From: Rhynochetos jubatus
Taxonomy: Eukaryota > Chordata > Aves > Eurypygiformes > Rhynochetidae
Reading direction: 5' to 3'
Length of the DNA stretch: 64,000 bases
Assembly: GCA_027574665.1 (NCBI GenBank)
Contig: CM050648.1
Span: forward strand, 138,446,175-138,510,174
The translations under genes and the position numbers were made by a program. The notes beneath the pieces were generated by a model, which saw only the letters and a list, made by a program, of their open reading frames with translations, was not told the DNA's origin and searched no databases. Numbering within the stretch: position 1 is the stretch's first letter; each line of letters starts with the position of its first letter. Shown one piece after another: positions 1 through 14,000 of this stretch.

Positions 1-3000
1 GGGGAGGCTGAGGGTGCCCATGTCAGATGCCCTCCTCACTAGCTCTGCCAATTAAATTGGACAGGCCAGTACTTCTGCCTTTACTAATTGATGCAGCAAG
101 CACATCATTAAGAGACTCCCCATTGCTCTGCAGTCTTACCGGGCTATTTGACCAGGTGGAGCCCTATCATGCACCTTCCTCTCAGCCTGTTACCTGCTTT
201 TCCAGCTGCCAGTCATTAAACGTCACTCCTCTAGCAGGCTGCAGGATGATGAATGCTGTCTCTGCTGCTCTGCATATCAACCACGCAGGAGGTCAGATCC
301 CCCTTTCACTGCCGTCTCCTGGTTTGTCTGATCTGGCAGATGGATCCCTCGGTGTCTTTGTCTGCTCTGACCTACTTCTCCCTTTCATCATCTGCCGGCT
401 GAATCTCTGGGGTGTCTGACTCACCACAGATGTGGTGCCTGCCCACACACCTCTCTTCTCTCCTGGCAGTGAATTAACCCTTCATTTTAGATATGGGGGT
501 GGCCTGCACTGATTTCCCCAGCCAGGCTGTGAGCTTTTCCTCACTTAAGCCAACAAATCCGAAAACACTTGCCCTCAGACCGCCTCCCGCATGCTGGCAA
601 TGGCTCTCCCATGTTTCTTGGTGGGATGGGAGTCTCAGTGCAAATAGGACCAGTTGCCTGGGAAGACTGATGGCTGAGTCATCCCTGGGGTACCGGCATG
701 GACATCCTTCCCCTCTCTGGTTGACAGGAGGGATGAATTTGAATTTGGATGGAGATATTTCTCATATCCTGTGAGACTGTTTGTTGTGCTGGAAGGTGAC
801 AACAAGGTGCAGGGGACATTGTGTAGACAGCTACGATGGTGGGAGTGGGCTGGAACAAGTGGCTCTGACCACAGAGTGCAAGAAGCACAGAGCAGAGGCT
901 CCCAGGCTGATCCTGGACTGTTGCAGAGGAGCTTGAGCTGGACTGGCACTGCTGGAAGGAGCCTGAGCCAAGCCACCAGCCGTGTATGGCTGTACAAGAC
1001 TGAGTTACACACATGGCTGGGGATTTTCTGAGGTCTTCCAAAGGGTCACAATGTTCTTGTGACACCTGCAGGAAACTACTTATCCCCTCCCCTACAGCCA
1101 GCAGAAGGAGGTGGCAGCCAGCAAACCATTGCTATCAATTTCTTGCTGCAGCTGTGCCTTGACCAAGGATCAAACACGCCAATCCTGCACTGAATTCACC
1201 TGCTGATGTAAGCTGCTCCTACCTGGCAAGGGGAAGTGCTGGAGGAAGGAAATAATTTTTACTTCATTACCGGCTGTCTCTGATTCGTGCTGCAGTTATT
1301 TTGGGCAACTATGGAACTGAGGAGCTGTGTAAGTAACCCCTGCTCTACGTCAGCTGTGGCAAATGCACATCCCCTGCCCCACACGAGTGTATGCTGTCTA
1401 GACATGGCTTTAGAGGAGACTCTGCTACGTGGTCTCTGAGCTGTGTGTGTTGCAGGAAGGAGCACCCACGGAAATGCTTTTTTTCTTGCAGATTCCCCTG
1501 TACCGGGGACTATTCCCAGCAGCAGTGCTGAGCCTGGATTCTCTGTACAGAGAGGTGTGGGGGAAGGAAGGATCTCTCTCTCTCCAAAGCATTTGTATTA
1601 AAAGGTGAGAGATGACTCTGAAATGGTACGTGATGATATATCCTAATACAGAGAGAATCTGTAGAGAGGTTTTACCAGGAGTTTCTGAGTCTTTGCACTG
1701 GTACCATTAAGGGCTGGATGCTGACAGATATGTATTAACTGAGCTGCAGGCACTGAGCCAAGTCTCTGAAGGATTCAGCCTGAGTCTGGCCTTAATTTCT
1801 TCTTGCTGAGAAGTGCTTGTGTTCAGTCTTAGCATAGATGCATTTAACAGGGGAACAAACAGGCACTCCAAGACTTAATGCAGGAGTAGATGCACAGAGA
1901 AAGCAAGTGAGAAAAATTTTGATTAATTGCTGTGTATTAATTTGCCACCACAGCGGACAGAATATTTGCTTCAAGCTTTTCCGAGAGACAACATGAAAAT
2001 GTTTTACACAGCTGACTGGCTTCGCAGTCGAGCTCATTTGCTGTTGGTTAACTCTCAGCCCCACATTAGTGAATGAACAGGACAAGACAAAACATCTTTT
2101 CACTTCCTAAGGCAGCAAAGCTCGCTGATCTAGCATAAAAAGAAGTGAACGATAACATGAGCTAGTTTAGATAGACTCAGAGAACATACAATCCCCCTTT
2201 AAGCACCTGGCTATTGCACAAATCCTCATTTTGTGCTTTTTCTTCAAGGAACATTCTCGTAATTTACACCCAAACAACCTAATCAGAGGTAGTGTCAGCT
2301 CTGGAGAAGGAAATGCAGAAACCTGGAGCCGAGCATGGGCAGGTACTCTGAAAGCAAACACTTTCATCTTGTCAGGAGAGGTTTGTTTGCGTCTTATCCA
2401 GAACTGCAAGCAACCATAACCACAAATACTTCACATGGTACTTTGAATTTAATAGCTCACATGGGCCACTGTCTGAATTACTGCCTTTTATTTTATGACT
2501 AAATTAATATTATATACACAGGAGCATATTTAAAATACCCAACAGGGTAAAAGAAATGATTGCTGTGTTGAAAAATATAAATTTTTATGCACAGAAGTTA
2601 TTAGTAAAGCCACATTCCCCGGTCCATTAATGTGCACACATTTAAATTTTCCTTTTTTTTTTCCTTTTGACCTCTATTTTCAGATACTACAGCATGTTAT
2701 CTTAAAGCTTTAATAAAACAGTAATTCACTCATACTTTTTATGACCTACTAATTTGTCTGTTGTGCCATATATTGGGTTTCATAACTTTTATATGCAAAT
2801 CAATAAAAAATCCTTTGATATTTCACTTAAATCATTGAATAATTAACATATCCCAGCCTCCAAGTCATCTAAACTGTGAAACAGAGAGCTAGCACTCACA
2901 AAACTTCAAGTAAAAGAGAGTAGAACTTAAGACTTGGAGATATCCATCTTATTTTTTTAAAAGATAATTAGAAATACTGTGTTTGTAAAAAGGGGAGAAA

Positions 3001-6000
3001 AACCTGACATCTGGTAAAAATTATCCCTGGATGTGTATGGTAGTTGTACATGGTAAAAAAAGGAAATGGAAGCAGGAAAAATATTGGTATGAACCTCTTT
3101 GAATGTGATCTGAATTCTAAAATATGGAAAATGCAGTATGATGCTCATGGTTCAGGATTTCCCAGCCCCATCCATTGCACAGGGTTGTACCTGGGCTTTG
3201 CAAGGGCTTTGCTACACAGCCTGAGCTTGCAGCAGCGGCAGGCACACAGGGCAAGGCATGATGCTCTTTGCTGGCTTTAACTCTCTTCCACGCATAAGTA
3301 AAGCCGTGGCACTGATCCTGACTCCTCCAGGCATTACAGTGCTCCTGGCTTCCCTTTAAGGCTGGTCTCTTGCAGAAACAAGAAGGCTGCACTCCTACCA
3401 CTGCATATAGGTCTTCTCCTGGTAGCCTCTAACCCTAGGGGCCAAGTCTACATTTCTCAGAGTGTCAGATTTCAAAAATATGCAAGTTCCTGCAAGTGTC
3501 ATGAAAGAGAAGAGGTCAAGCAAAGCCTAGAGAGGCGATGTGTCCTAAATGCAAAGATGAAAACCTGAGTCCATGGAGAAGCTGGTCAGTGCCTGTGAGA
3601 GAGGGACTTTGGTTTAGGCAGGACTTGCTGCTGGGCTCGTATCAGGTATCAAGCGCATCAGCTGTCAGCCTTGTTTCACAGATCTGTAATAAAAAATCCC
3701 CATCTCCTGCTTAGTAGCTTCTCACTAGTTCTGAAGGTAACCCTGGGACCGTGAAGGCTGTGCAAGGGAGTCATGAGGCGTGCCAGAGTTTGCACGTAGC
3801 CTGAACCTCAAACATCAAGAAGATGCTCTTTGGTATCATCCTTGCTCACACGCTGCCTGCACTGCTACATAACAAAAAGCTAGCTCAGCAGTTATGGGAT
3901 AGGATTTAGGTGTATGAGATATATTTTATTAAAGAGAGAGAAGGTCTGATGGATGCTAAGCCTCAGCCACTTGGGAATCTTTATCAGAGTGAGGGACAAA
4001 ACCTCTTTTGCACTGATCAAAGCAGCTAAAAGATGTTCCTGTCCTCTGCTCCCTGGACTGCCTGCATCAGCCAGAGTCAACTGCTCCTTGTGTATTCAGG
4101 AAAGCAGACAGCACAAGCTGGCAGCGCAGTGGCTCGTTGCTCTGAGCCTTGTTGGGAGTCACACAGTAAAGAGAGTGCCTTAATATAGCCGTCTGAAGGC
4201 TGGAGCACTTGGTTCTGAGAACACCAGCTCATGGCTGGCCTGGCTTCACAGGATCGGTTTGGGCATTAGCAATTCATTACACTAGAGTACGTTCACTTTA
4301 TTACATATTTAAATATCCTTGCCACACAGTCTGGGGTTGGGATGTGCCAGTCCAAAACTATCTGGGGAGTCCAAAAACCAACTCAAGATCACTGTCATTA
4401 AAATACAGAAATCTTTTAAATTTAGCATGCCAGTATTGGCATTGTCTCCTGATTTTTGCCTGCTGTAGATGCAGAGGGAAAAATTAATTGAAATGATAGA
4501 GAGATTTTAAGTTTGCTTTTGCTTAAATAATGAGCATTTGTTTAATTAAAACCTATGACATCACATTAAAAGGAGAGCACTGTACCGAAATAAAGATTTG
4601 AATCAATGAAAAATGTATGGCAATACCATAGCATTTTTTATTTGTTTATGCCAACCACTGACAGATAAAGCCATTCTCCAAAAGAGCAGTGGCTTATTCA
4701 GGGGATGCTGGTTTAATTCTCTACCCATCCAGAGTTTTGCCCATGGTGTCAGGAGGAGCAGAGATAGAGCAAGCCCTGTGTTGGCCTGCCATTTCATCAC
4801 CTAAGAGTGAGGCCAAGGACAAGGGAAAAAAGAATTCTACTGTAAACAGAATGGTTCACACATTACTGAGTGCTTATACTGTATAGAGAGAGCTGGGACA
4901 CAGTGCTAATGGTTAAGCAGATGCATTCAAGGTTGCGGGTGCACTGTTAAAACTGCCTGGTCTTACACAGGCATTAGAAGAGTGCTTGACTACTTTCATT
5001 GCCATCTTGAAATAATTTTATGTTAATTCTTTAAATGTCAATTATTCAGATGTTTCTGTGCTCCATTTCTAACTTCCAAGTTATTTCTTTTAAATTGTTG
5101 CATACACCATTTAACAGGTTCTGTGCTAAAGGTCCCATTTTTTTTAATATTGATTTTCTTTTATATCTTTGCAGTACAGAATTAGCCTGAGCTCCTACTT
5201 GGAGTCCTATCACTGGTTTGTCTTTATTACTTCTGGTACATTTTCAATGTTTTACATTTAAATTTGTGCACTTTGTTTTATTGTGCTTGTAACCATCTTA
5301 ATTTATTTTCTGTCTCTGTTTCTTCCTTCTAGTTAAAACGGACACACTCAAAGGCCACCCAGTGCTATTGAACAAAAGAACACACATCATCCAGGGGGGT
5401 TGACTGGGGAGATATCAGGGGCTATTGCAGAGAAGCCTAAGTCATGTACTTGTCTTTTCAGACCTTACAGATTACTGATCTTCGAATTTTGGGTGAAGCC
5501 TGGCTGGTTTTAATCACCTCATGTCTTTGTATGCTCCATCAATCTCAAAATGGGTAAGAAAATTGCTTATTAAATTCTTTAACCAGTAGTGTCCCTATAA
5601 TTAAATGAGGCCCAAGATAAGAGTACTGCAATAAATGTTTTATCTGCTCCCCATCCTTATTAAAGCCCTGAGCCTTCAAAAGCTTACAAAGGCGTGTCCC
5701 AGTGAGCACTGGGGCTCACCCCATTGACTTCCAAAACCATCGTTACAACAGATCACGGAGTCAGGAGATCACAGTGGGACCGTACCAGAAGGGAGGCCAT
5801 GACTCCCCGCAAGGATGAAATGGCCTGATGTGCTTTACTTGGGTTTTTCTCACCAGCTTAAGTACATAATTACTGGCTTAAGAGAAGAATGCTGCGAAGC
5901 ACGACTCCAAACACAAACCACAGCGCAACTGGACCTCCCTGACTCCCCCAGAGCAGGGATGCTCCACAGGCAGCACGACGGACTCTTTGCATGAGATTAC

Positions 6001-7880
6001 ACACAATGGAAGAGCTGTCTTTTTGCCTTGAACCTTTTTGTCTTCCTCTTTAAAAACTCATAGATACCTATAAACCACATTCCAGGAAAGGTGCATTCAG
6101 TTCTTAGAGCATCTTGGGTCTATTTAACCCTTAGATGTTTGCTACACCACTTGGCAATTTCACCTCGTGATACGTCACCCGAGCTCGTGCTCTGCTGAAG
6201 CTACAGCTCAGCAAAATTACCCCCTTCCCAGCTATACCCCAGCATGTCATTCAGCCCCAGACCCCTGATGGTGGGGGCTGCTCCCCATGCTGCTCTCTCC
6301 TGAACCCAAGGGAGATGCAGCCCAGGGGCCCCAAATAACTGCAAGGCTCCAACAAGAGCTGCTTGGGAACCAGGAGAGTAGTAGCCAGCCTGGGCCACAA
6401 GGGGAAAATGCCTGGTTTAACCATGACATTGAGAAACCCTCGCAGGTGCCCCAGAACAGTAAAACAACACACAGTGAAAACAGCAGCAGCTGGAGCAGCT
6501 GTGCAGGACAGCGCAGGGAAGAGTCAGAGCTGAGCCAAAGCTCTGCAGGGACTCACCACCTTTGTCACCCTCATGGTCTTTGTGACGAAGGAAAGCTCAT
6601 CTCTGTAAAGCTCCTTTCCAGTTGGGTTTAGCAACACGCACCAAAAAGCGATAAACAGGGACATTATGGACTTATGGACCCAAGACATGAATATAAGAGG
6701 AGTCACGGCAGCATGCAAAAATGGCAATTGTAGGTGACCCTTCAGGCTGCCAAAAGGCCAAACTACCACCACATGCCAGATAATCACCCAGTCTAAATGA
6801 GTACTGCAGCCAGCAGAGCTGTGCTAACTAGCTGAGAAACCATCCTCCTCCTCTTTGTATTGGAAATCAGTCAAAAATGTAGCAGGGATGCACAACTGGG
6901 AGCACAGCGATGCCTCAGTTTTGCCAAGGGCTCTTTTTAAATTTGTTATCCTCTCCTCATGGGAGGGGAAAAAAAATAAAATTTAATTCATCCTCTCTTT
7001 GAGCAATTGCAATCAAAACAAAAAAGCAAGATTAACCCAGGTTGTTTCCTGCTCTAAAATTGTATTCTTGTCACTGCTTGACCAAAGTCCCAAACAAACC
7101 CAATTCTCCAAACAAATAATGATGGCTTTAATACATACATTTAGCAAATGCAAGGGTTTTGCTTTGCTATTAAAGTTTAATTAGTAATTAATATTTATGC
7201 AGCTATTGGCTGGAATTCTGCAAGTTACATAAATAAATATTAACTTGTGGATGATTTAAAAAAAAAACAAACCTTGCATCTGAAATTTATTTGTGTGACT
7301 CTCTATTATTTATTCATTAATTCATGTATAATTCCAACTCCTCTTCATTCCAGATGGAATGGGAGGGAAGGGGGGAACTCCCGTGGGACTGATGTGCATG
7401 GTTTTAATTCTCAATTTAGTCTCCATCACTACAAATTAAACGTTTAAAAATTCTAAACGGAGTGTTTAGTGATGGTGACATGTTCAAATCCATCAGCCTG
7501 TGAGAACTGGGGTTTCTTTAGGTCTGCAATGGTATAAGTTGAAAGCAATATGCAGCACATGGGCAGAAAGGTCACCTTTTATATTGTGCTTTTGGCCAGT
7601 AAAGGAGTCTCTGCATCCAGACTCCCACCGAGGTCAGTGGGTTCATCACCTGCCTCAACTTACGGGTTAGAGGAAAAATAAGGGACTGATGCTGCAGCAA
7701 GCTTCTGAATTATGAGTAATGAAAATGTCAAAGGAGCATCTTCAGAGGGGTTATTTGGCTATTAATTTTTAGCATGCCATCAAAACTTCCCAGGGCTTGT
7801 CATCCCAGAAATACCTGACTGGGAAATTCAGGCTGGCGAGAACATGCCATGGCCTTGGCCACACAGATGGCCCAGCTGCG
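1..7880. other. Intergenic stretch, no gene recognised
   Basis: I see no recognisable protein, splice-bounded exon series, tRNA or rRNA here. The open frames are short, overlap on both strands and resemble no family I know. Two AT-rich blocks stand out (about 2,430-2,870 and 7,130-7,450). They contain TAATTA-like homeobox cores and could be conserved non-coding elements, but that needs alignment. From synteny in other vertebrates I would expect TMEM179 upstream of INF2; I looked for its conserved C-terminal membrane and tail segments on both strands and did not see them. Confidence 0.6.
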
Positions 7881-7922
7881 CGTGCCATCCCGAGTGCCAC
7901 ACGTGCCATCCCGAGTGCCACA
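7881..7922. repeat. Two-copy 21-bp perfect tandem duplication
   Basis: The 21-bp unit at 7,881-7,901 is repeated exactly at 7,902-7,922, with a core reading cgtgccatcccgagtgcc. Two identical adjacent copies suggest a recent local slippage event. Since 21 is divisible by three it would keep any frame open, which explains the apparent amino-acid repeat in an otherwise unremarkable open frame here. Confidence 0.9.
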
Positions 7923-10124
7923 CCTGTGCTTGCAGCGCAGCCTCAGCCACCGTGCACAGGGAGGGATTGCTGCTGGGTGAGGGGCATGGGAGCCACCTCT
8001 CCATCATCCTGCCATCTCTGGCTAGGCACATTTTGGCAAACAATGCACGACCTGCTTTGCCTGGCTACCTTTTCCTGCAACCGGGGTGGCTGTAGGGAGG
8101 GTGTGCCCAGGTCCCATGAACACTGGAGAGAGAAGGGAGCACCAGCTCAAAAACACCATTATAGACCAGCTCCAGTTTCCCAGGCTCAGCATTTAAAAGA
8201 AGGAGGTTGGAGCTGGTTTATTCCCCCCTTGCCTGAGCTGTTACCAAAGCCCAAGCTATGTGATTCCTCTTCCCTGGGGTCCCCATAACACTGATGTGTG
8301 ATAGCTCTCAGGGGCCCCTGATTCCCACAGGGTAAATATCAACTGAAAGGGAACAACAAATAGTACATGGTTAATTACTGCAGGGACTAATTAAACAAAT
8401 AGTGGTGCCAGGGATGTACAGGTGCCCCAGTGACAGTGTTGGGCTCATCTCACAGGTTCATGACCTCCTCCTTCAGAGGAGGAGAGGAACAGCACTCTGG
8501 CACGTACATCCGGATAGAGGCATTGCCTCCCTCCTGGCTGGATTGGGGATCAGGGGACCACTACAGCCTGGTTCTAAGGGGCTGGGATATGAGGAAGCCT
8601 TAGGGTCTGAGATGCACCAAAATCACACCACTACAGCCAGAGAAGGAGAGTGAACACATCTCAGCTCTTCTAATATCACAGGAAACAAAGAGGCTACATA
8701 CATTTACAATTTTTCCAGCTGTCCCATTCCAAGGACCACCCTCTTCAAGAATCTCTCTGCTGCTCTTTCTGAGCTAAATGCAATAATTTCTGAGCAGTCA
8801 TCTCCTGCTCTCCAAAGAGCTACCTTATGAATATAGGCTGGTGCGACCTTAAGACCCCAGTAATTGGGGGCTATAAACTGTTAAGAAACAGAGATTCTTC
8901 CAGTTTGAACTAACCTGTGTAAGCTTCCTAATAATTGCACAGCTCCACGGGGTAGGACATCAGACAGGAGAGATGCAGGGCATTAAGAGATGGTGTTGGC
9001 AAGCTTTTAGGGTGGATTTTGCACATCTTCTGAAGTGGATATTAAAATCCACCATCACACATTCAAAAAGCCTGTGGAGATCAAAACCCCAGCAGCTAAA
9101 ATGATGCCTTACCTATATCTCTGCTCCTACGGGAATAGAAATAAATCGAGATGCTGGCTTACACACAGAGCAAGTCTCATGGCACTGACAGTACCCCACT
9201 TCTTTCTTAACCTAGAAGGAGAGGAGTTCCTAAAACTATCAGCAGACTATCCACATTTTCTTGTTATCACTTGCCTTTTGTCTCTGCAGTTGAAGAGGAT
9301 TGATGTCTCCTGGCTTGGGAGGCTCACCAGGGTTGTGTTAGTGTTACAGCATATGAGGAGCGCAGAACTGTTTATTTTAATCACGAGGCTGCTGCCTGGC
9401 ACAGCCAGCTCCCCTCCGTGCTGCTGTATTTAGGAGCTGTGTGGATCCAGACACAGCTCTATTTTCTGATTTTTCCATCCCATTTCACCAAGGCAGTGAT
9501 GGCTGGAAACACTTGTTAGTAGCGCAATTTCTGCCTCACACTACCTGAATTCTGCTGATAAGATTAAGCTATACTCTGAGACCTTATTGGCTTATATTTC
9601 ACAGCTACCAGGCATCTCCTAGAAAGCAGCATTGATGCTATATGGATTCCCTCTATTACAACTGGGTTGCCAATAAAAATGCAAAAGTACCTTAAAACAA
9701 TGCAATTCGAGGCGATGTCAAAGAAATTCCATCTCGGTCTGTAAAAGAGTTTATATATTACAGAGGAGGAGATAGCAAAGCTGTAGCGTTATTGAGCCAT
9801 TTAAAGTAATATCCCCCATTACTGCAGAGAGCCCACATTCATCTGGGATTTCACACAAGGCTGACTGTTCCAGCTTCACTCCACCTCACAAGAGCAGCGT
9901 GCTCCAAAGACAAAGGATGTGAATACACCAGCCTGTAGCAGTGTGCACCTGTTAGCTGGGGTTTTGGAGGAGTTGCAAAGCTCTTTCCAGGGGATAGGAG
10001 AGTGCACAAAGAGCAGTGAGGTACCTCTTTCCTTCTTGAGTCCAAAGCCAGTCCTGTAAGGCTGTGCTTTCTCAGTTTTGCTGGCTATGCTGTGATCCTT
10101 AATCAGCAGTGACTGGCTTGTTGC
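7923..10124. other. Intergenic stretch, no gene recognised
   Basis: Unique-looking sequence of ordinary composition. I recognise no exon, RNA gene or repeat family. Open frames here show no family resemblance. Confidence 0.55.
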
Positions 10125-10210
10125 TTCTTTTTCTTTTTCCTTTACCCTATTTTCTCCTTTTTTTTTTTTTAACTTTTTTTCTTTTTTTTTTTCTTTTTTT
10201 TTTTTTTTCT
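10125..10210. repeat. Polypyrimidine / poly-T low-complexity tract
   Basis: An 86-bp stretch almost entirely of T with scattered C, including T runs of more than ten. It forces lysine-rich and phenylalanine-rich chance frames on the two strands. It could be the decayed poly-A tail of a minus-strand retroposed copy, but I recognise no body sequence next to it, so I call it only low complexity. Confidence 0.9.
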
Positions 10211-10759
10211 CGGGGGTGCTACATCCTGGAATCAACAGGCTGGAAATCTGCCTCTGAATTTGGCTCCCACTGGGCTATAAATTTCAATACTGTACATAAC
10301 ATCGTAAATATTGTATTTTCCTACCTGCTAGGATTTTCAGGTAGATGGTGCTTGGCACTAGAGACAACTTGAAGGCAGTTCGTGCCTGAAAAACGTGGAA
10401 CATCTTCACACACCTTCCCGCTTCATCCAGCTAACGGCTCGCGGGTCAGATTTGGCCCAGCAGATTCTTACTCTGGCTCATTGCCTGTGCTTTCTGGAGG
10501 CAGAAATGACTGTGAGGGCAACGTGCTACCCTCACGAGTGAACACGTTGATGCCTGCATTTAGCGCTGGCGACCACCCAGCTCGGCGTGGCCAGCAGATA
10601 GGGATGCGAACGGGTTTGTACCGTGCCTGTGTAGAGGCTGCACCCAGCAGCAGGCTCACACGGCCCAGGACTGTGATTTGCTGCTGGCAGGGGTGGGCAT
10701 CCCAGGGAGGAGTGAAAACCACACTGACTGAGCCAGGAAAGACCCAGCGGGGCCCTAAG

Positions 10760-11070
10760 CCTGCTCTGCCCCACGCCCCGGGCGATCCCTGCCGCTCCGT
10801 GCCTCAGTTTCCCCATAGGGTTCGAGGGGGAGCTGCGGAGCCGGGGCGGCGGGCGGCAGCATCATCCGCAGCCGGAGTAGCCGCAGCCGGAGTCGCCGCA
10901 TCCGGGATCGCGGGGCGCGAAGCCTGGTCCCGCAGCGCCGCCCGGTCCGTCGCCGGGCTGCCGTCTCCCTCTGCTGTCACAAACCGGCTACTGCGGCGGG
11001 CGCGGCGCTGCCGGGGAACGGGGTGTGCATGGCAGGCAGCCTCAGGCACCGGTGGGGACGGGGAGAGCCA
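10760..11070. promoter_or_regulatory. CpG island with no assigned gene
   Basis: About 300 bp of very high G+C with CpG at near-random density, densest at about 10,805-11,030, standing out sharply from flanks where CpG is depleted as usual in vertebrates. Such islands normally mark promoters unmethylated in the germ line. I could not link it to a known protein: translations of both strands show only alanine, glycine, proline and arginine-rich low-complexity peptides. A consensus-like minus-strand splice donor lies just outside it, with GT complementary to about 11,272-11,273, so a minus-strand transcript is one possibility. It could start a long non-coding RNA or an unrecognised gene, or be an orphan island. 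Edges are estimates. Confidence 0.65.
10866..10910. repeat. Three-copy 15-bp repeat inside the CpG island
   Basis: Three adjacent 15-bp units at 10,866, 10,881 and 10,896. The first two are ccgcagccggagtag and ccgcagccggagtcg, and the third is a diverged version. Each carries CCGG and CCGCA cores. Fifteen is a multiple of three, so both strands show a five-residue Ala-rich periodicity that should not be over-read as protein evidence. Confidence 0.75.
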
Positions 11071-14000
11071 CATCCCCGCCCGGAAATTACGGGGAATAAA
11101 AAAAAAATAATCAGCCGGCAAGTACTCGGGAGGCTGAGGCGAAGAGAAATAAGGGTCAGTGTCTGGACCGGCGATGTCCCCATCGCTCCCGCTTTGCTGG
11201 GTGGCTGCATGACCCACTCACGCTTGCCCAGGGTGATGAGCCAGCTGGGGCTCAGCCCAGGAAGCAGAGCTTACCTGCAAGAGCATGCACACAGGCCTGT
11301 CCGACACCCGGGCCAGCACCCCCACCCCGACTCCCCCAGGGCTGGACCTCTGACCCTGACACAAGATGACACTGGCTTGTAATACGTGTTCTTCCAGAGA
11401 AGCAGCAGCTCCCAGTTCCAGCCCAGGCACTCCTCTGGGAGCATACATCCCTATCTTTGCTGCTCGGGTAGAAGCCAGACACATTTGCCCACCAATGCAA
11501 AGCAAATCAAGCTCCTTCCCATTTATTCTACAAACTGCAAACAATAGTGGGATGAGAACTGATCAGTTTAACACCCTCACCTTAGAAAAGGACATCCTCA
11601 CCTGAAGAATAGACAAAATCTGCTGCCTACACACTGCTGCAGAGTTGCCGAGACTTTACTTCAGAGAGGCAGCTCTGGGCAAGGTCACTTGGTGAAATGT
11701 GAATAAAACTTGGCATATCAGTTAGAAAGCCCAGGGACCTCTCTCAAGAACGGCTTCACAGAGCGTTTCCCTGCAGGGTGTGCAGCTCCTCTGGAATGAC
11801 GTAGCAGCTGCTACTGGGTCAAAGCCTGCAGAACTGTGTGACTTCTGTAGGGTAGTACTTACAAAGTACTTTGGAAATGGAATCAAATCTAAAAATAAAA
11901 AATAGTAAAAATATAAAAAACTAAGTTGCCTTTTTGATACCCTTGAGTCTGAGAGTGCCCTTCTGCTTTCACTGTGTCCATGCCCTCAGCATTCCTGGAG
12001 GCAAAGGAAGCACTGTTATCTCTGTGCGCACCACAGGGAACTGGGAGACAGAGGATGTAAGGGCAGGCTTTTCAGAAGTGACTGGCAATTCTGTGTGCCA
12101 TATTTGGGATATGCTACTTGAGAGAGCCCTACTTGCAGAGGTGAGGCTGGCAGCTTCGGCTGGAATCCACTTTAGTTGCCTCAAGCTAAAGAATCAAACA
12201 TGAAGGCGCTTAAAACAAAGAATAAAAAACCACCAGTCATTGTTGAAATGTCAACCCAAATGACTTGCCCCAGGTTATACAGGGGAGACTGGGATGGGGC
12301 AAAGTACACTGAGCTGCCTCTGGAATTGCTGAGTAGCACCCGACCCAGGTCTCCATTCCTTGGACATCCCCACAGGATGTGTGTCTGTAGCACCGGGCAC
12401 CCGGAGCTCAGTTCTCGAGTCCTGCACCTGCACAGCTTCCTAACGATGCACGTTAGTGAGAAGGGTGCTGGGGTTAGTTAATCATCAGGGTGGCAACAGG
12501 CAAAATTGCTTGTTAAAAACAGGGCTCCACCGAGAGCAGAGGGAGGCACCATGAGCTTGAAAGCTCCTATCTTCTTCCTTCTCTTTGTACACCCTCAACA
12601 AGCGTTAGCATCCAGGCTTCAGCAACATGCTGCCCATCACTGGCTGATGCTTACCTGTTATTGTAATATCTTTGCTGTGTCATCCAGAGTTGACCTTGGG
12701 AAAGAGATCTAATATATATTCATAACTCCATTTAATTTCATCATTAGCTTTTCTGTATACCTAATTTATCACCATAACGATGTCAAAGTGGGAAGCCTGC
12801 AATTTCCTTGCCAATATAATGTTGATGTAGTAAAAAGACATCAGCGGAGCGGTTACTAACCTGCTGTTCTGCCTTCCCGACTCCCCCACCTGGGGGGAAC
12901 TGCAGAAGAGGCAGGTTTTCTTTCTCGGCCATGCCAGTCTGTTAACCTGTTAAACTGAATGAAGTTGCTGCTCCATGAATACTTCATAAATGTATCTTTA
13001 TTAAAAAATTAGAAAGGTGGTGAGAAAACATTAGCATCATAAATCACAGTTTGGATGTGACGCCATGTCAGCAAGGAATTGATGTATAAACCCCCAGTTG
13101 ATTCCAAGAGAGTCTGGATCAGTGATTAGCTTAGGGTTAGCCCTGCTGAAGGAAACATGTTGATACAAGAATAAGGCTTATCTCTTGTACAGCTATCAAT
13201 CTGCTGATCTTAAAATATACCATAAAGCCACTCAATTCCCCTGTAATGGACAGCAAAATCCTGCTCTGGACCACAGAGTGACAAGACTAAGCGCACTCAG
13301 CAAGGCGGTAGCAGACCAGAGCCCACGTCCCATCACACTGTTCTGCACACAACATAACACAGCCTCCCATCACCTCCAACAGTGATCGGTGGCATTTGGA
13401 TCCAGCTCACCCTTAGCTCTGATCTGTACATTTCAGGAGCACTGCAACCACCAGCATGTTCACAGTCACATTCCAGCCTCGTAACGCCTGATCTCAACAG
13501 CATCCTGATGCTCTTAAAAGCTTCATGCCTTTATCCAGCCAGTGCTGCTCTCTACTGAGGCCAGTGACCAAAGCCCCTGGTCGCAGTCACATCTAGGAGA
13601 AGGGAGCAGCCACCAGCTGCGTGTGGCTACGTGCAGAGGGACACGCTGCAGCTCCTCTGCTGCACACACACAACCAGCACCTGCACAAGAGCACCATGAA
13701 AACACGCTTCTGGGACGCCCTGGGTAAGACAGGGGCAAAAGGCACAGCCAGGACAAACTCAGTCACTTATTTCAGAGAGACTTACAGGGTCTGTGGGCTC
13801 ACAGCAGAGGGGAAAAAGCCTGTCCTTGACAGACAGCAGAGACAATACTGAAATGCCAGGGAAATGCTCGGTAATGTTTAAAGAAGCTCCATTTGCCACC
13901 CAAGAGCTGGAGATGTGCACAGACATAATTAACAAGAGCCCCTCCAAAGGCAGCCAGCATGAAGCTGGCACAGACCTAGTTTGCTGAGCAGGCCTGGAGA

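Noticed and set aside
10109..10372. A Phe/Leu-rich frame resembling membrane segments, and a Lys-rich frame on the other strand
   Set aside because: Both are direct translations of the poly-T/polypyrimidine tract.
10382..11110. A 242-codon plus-strand open frame through the 10.8-kb CpG island
   Set aside because: No domain or family features; the Ala-Gly-Val periodicity is a by-product of the 15-bp DNA repeat, and the opposite strand is also open. I keep the island as a regulatory feature only.
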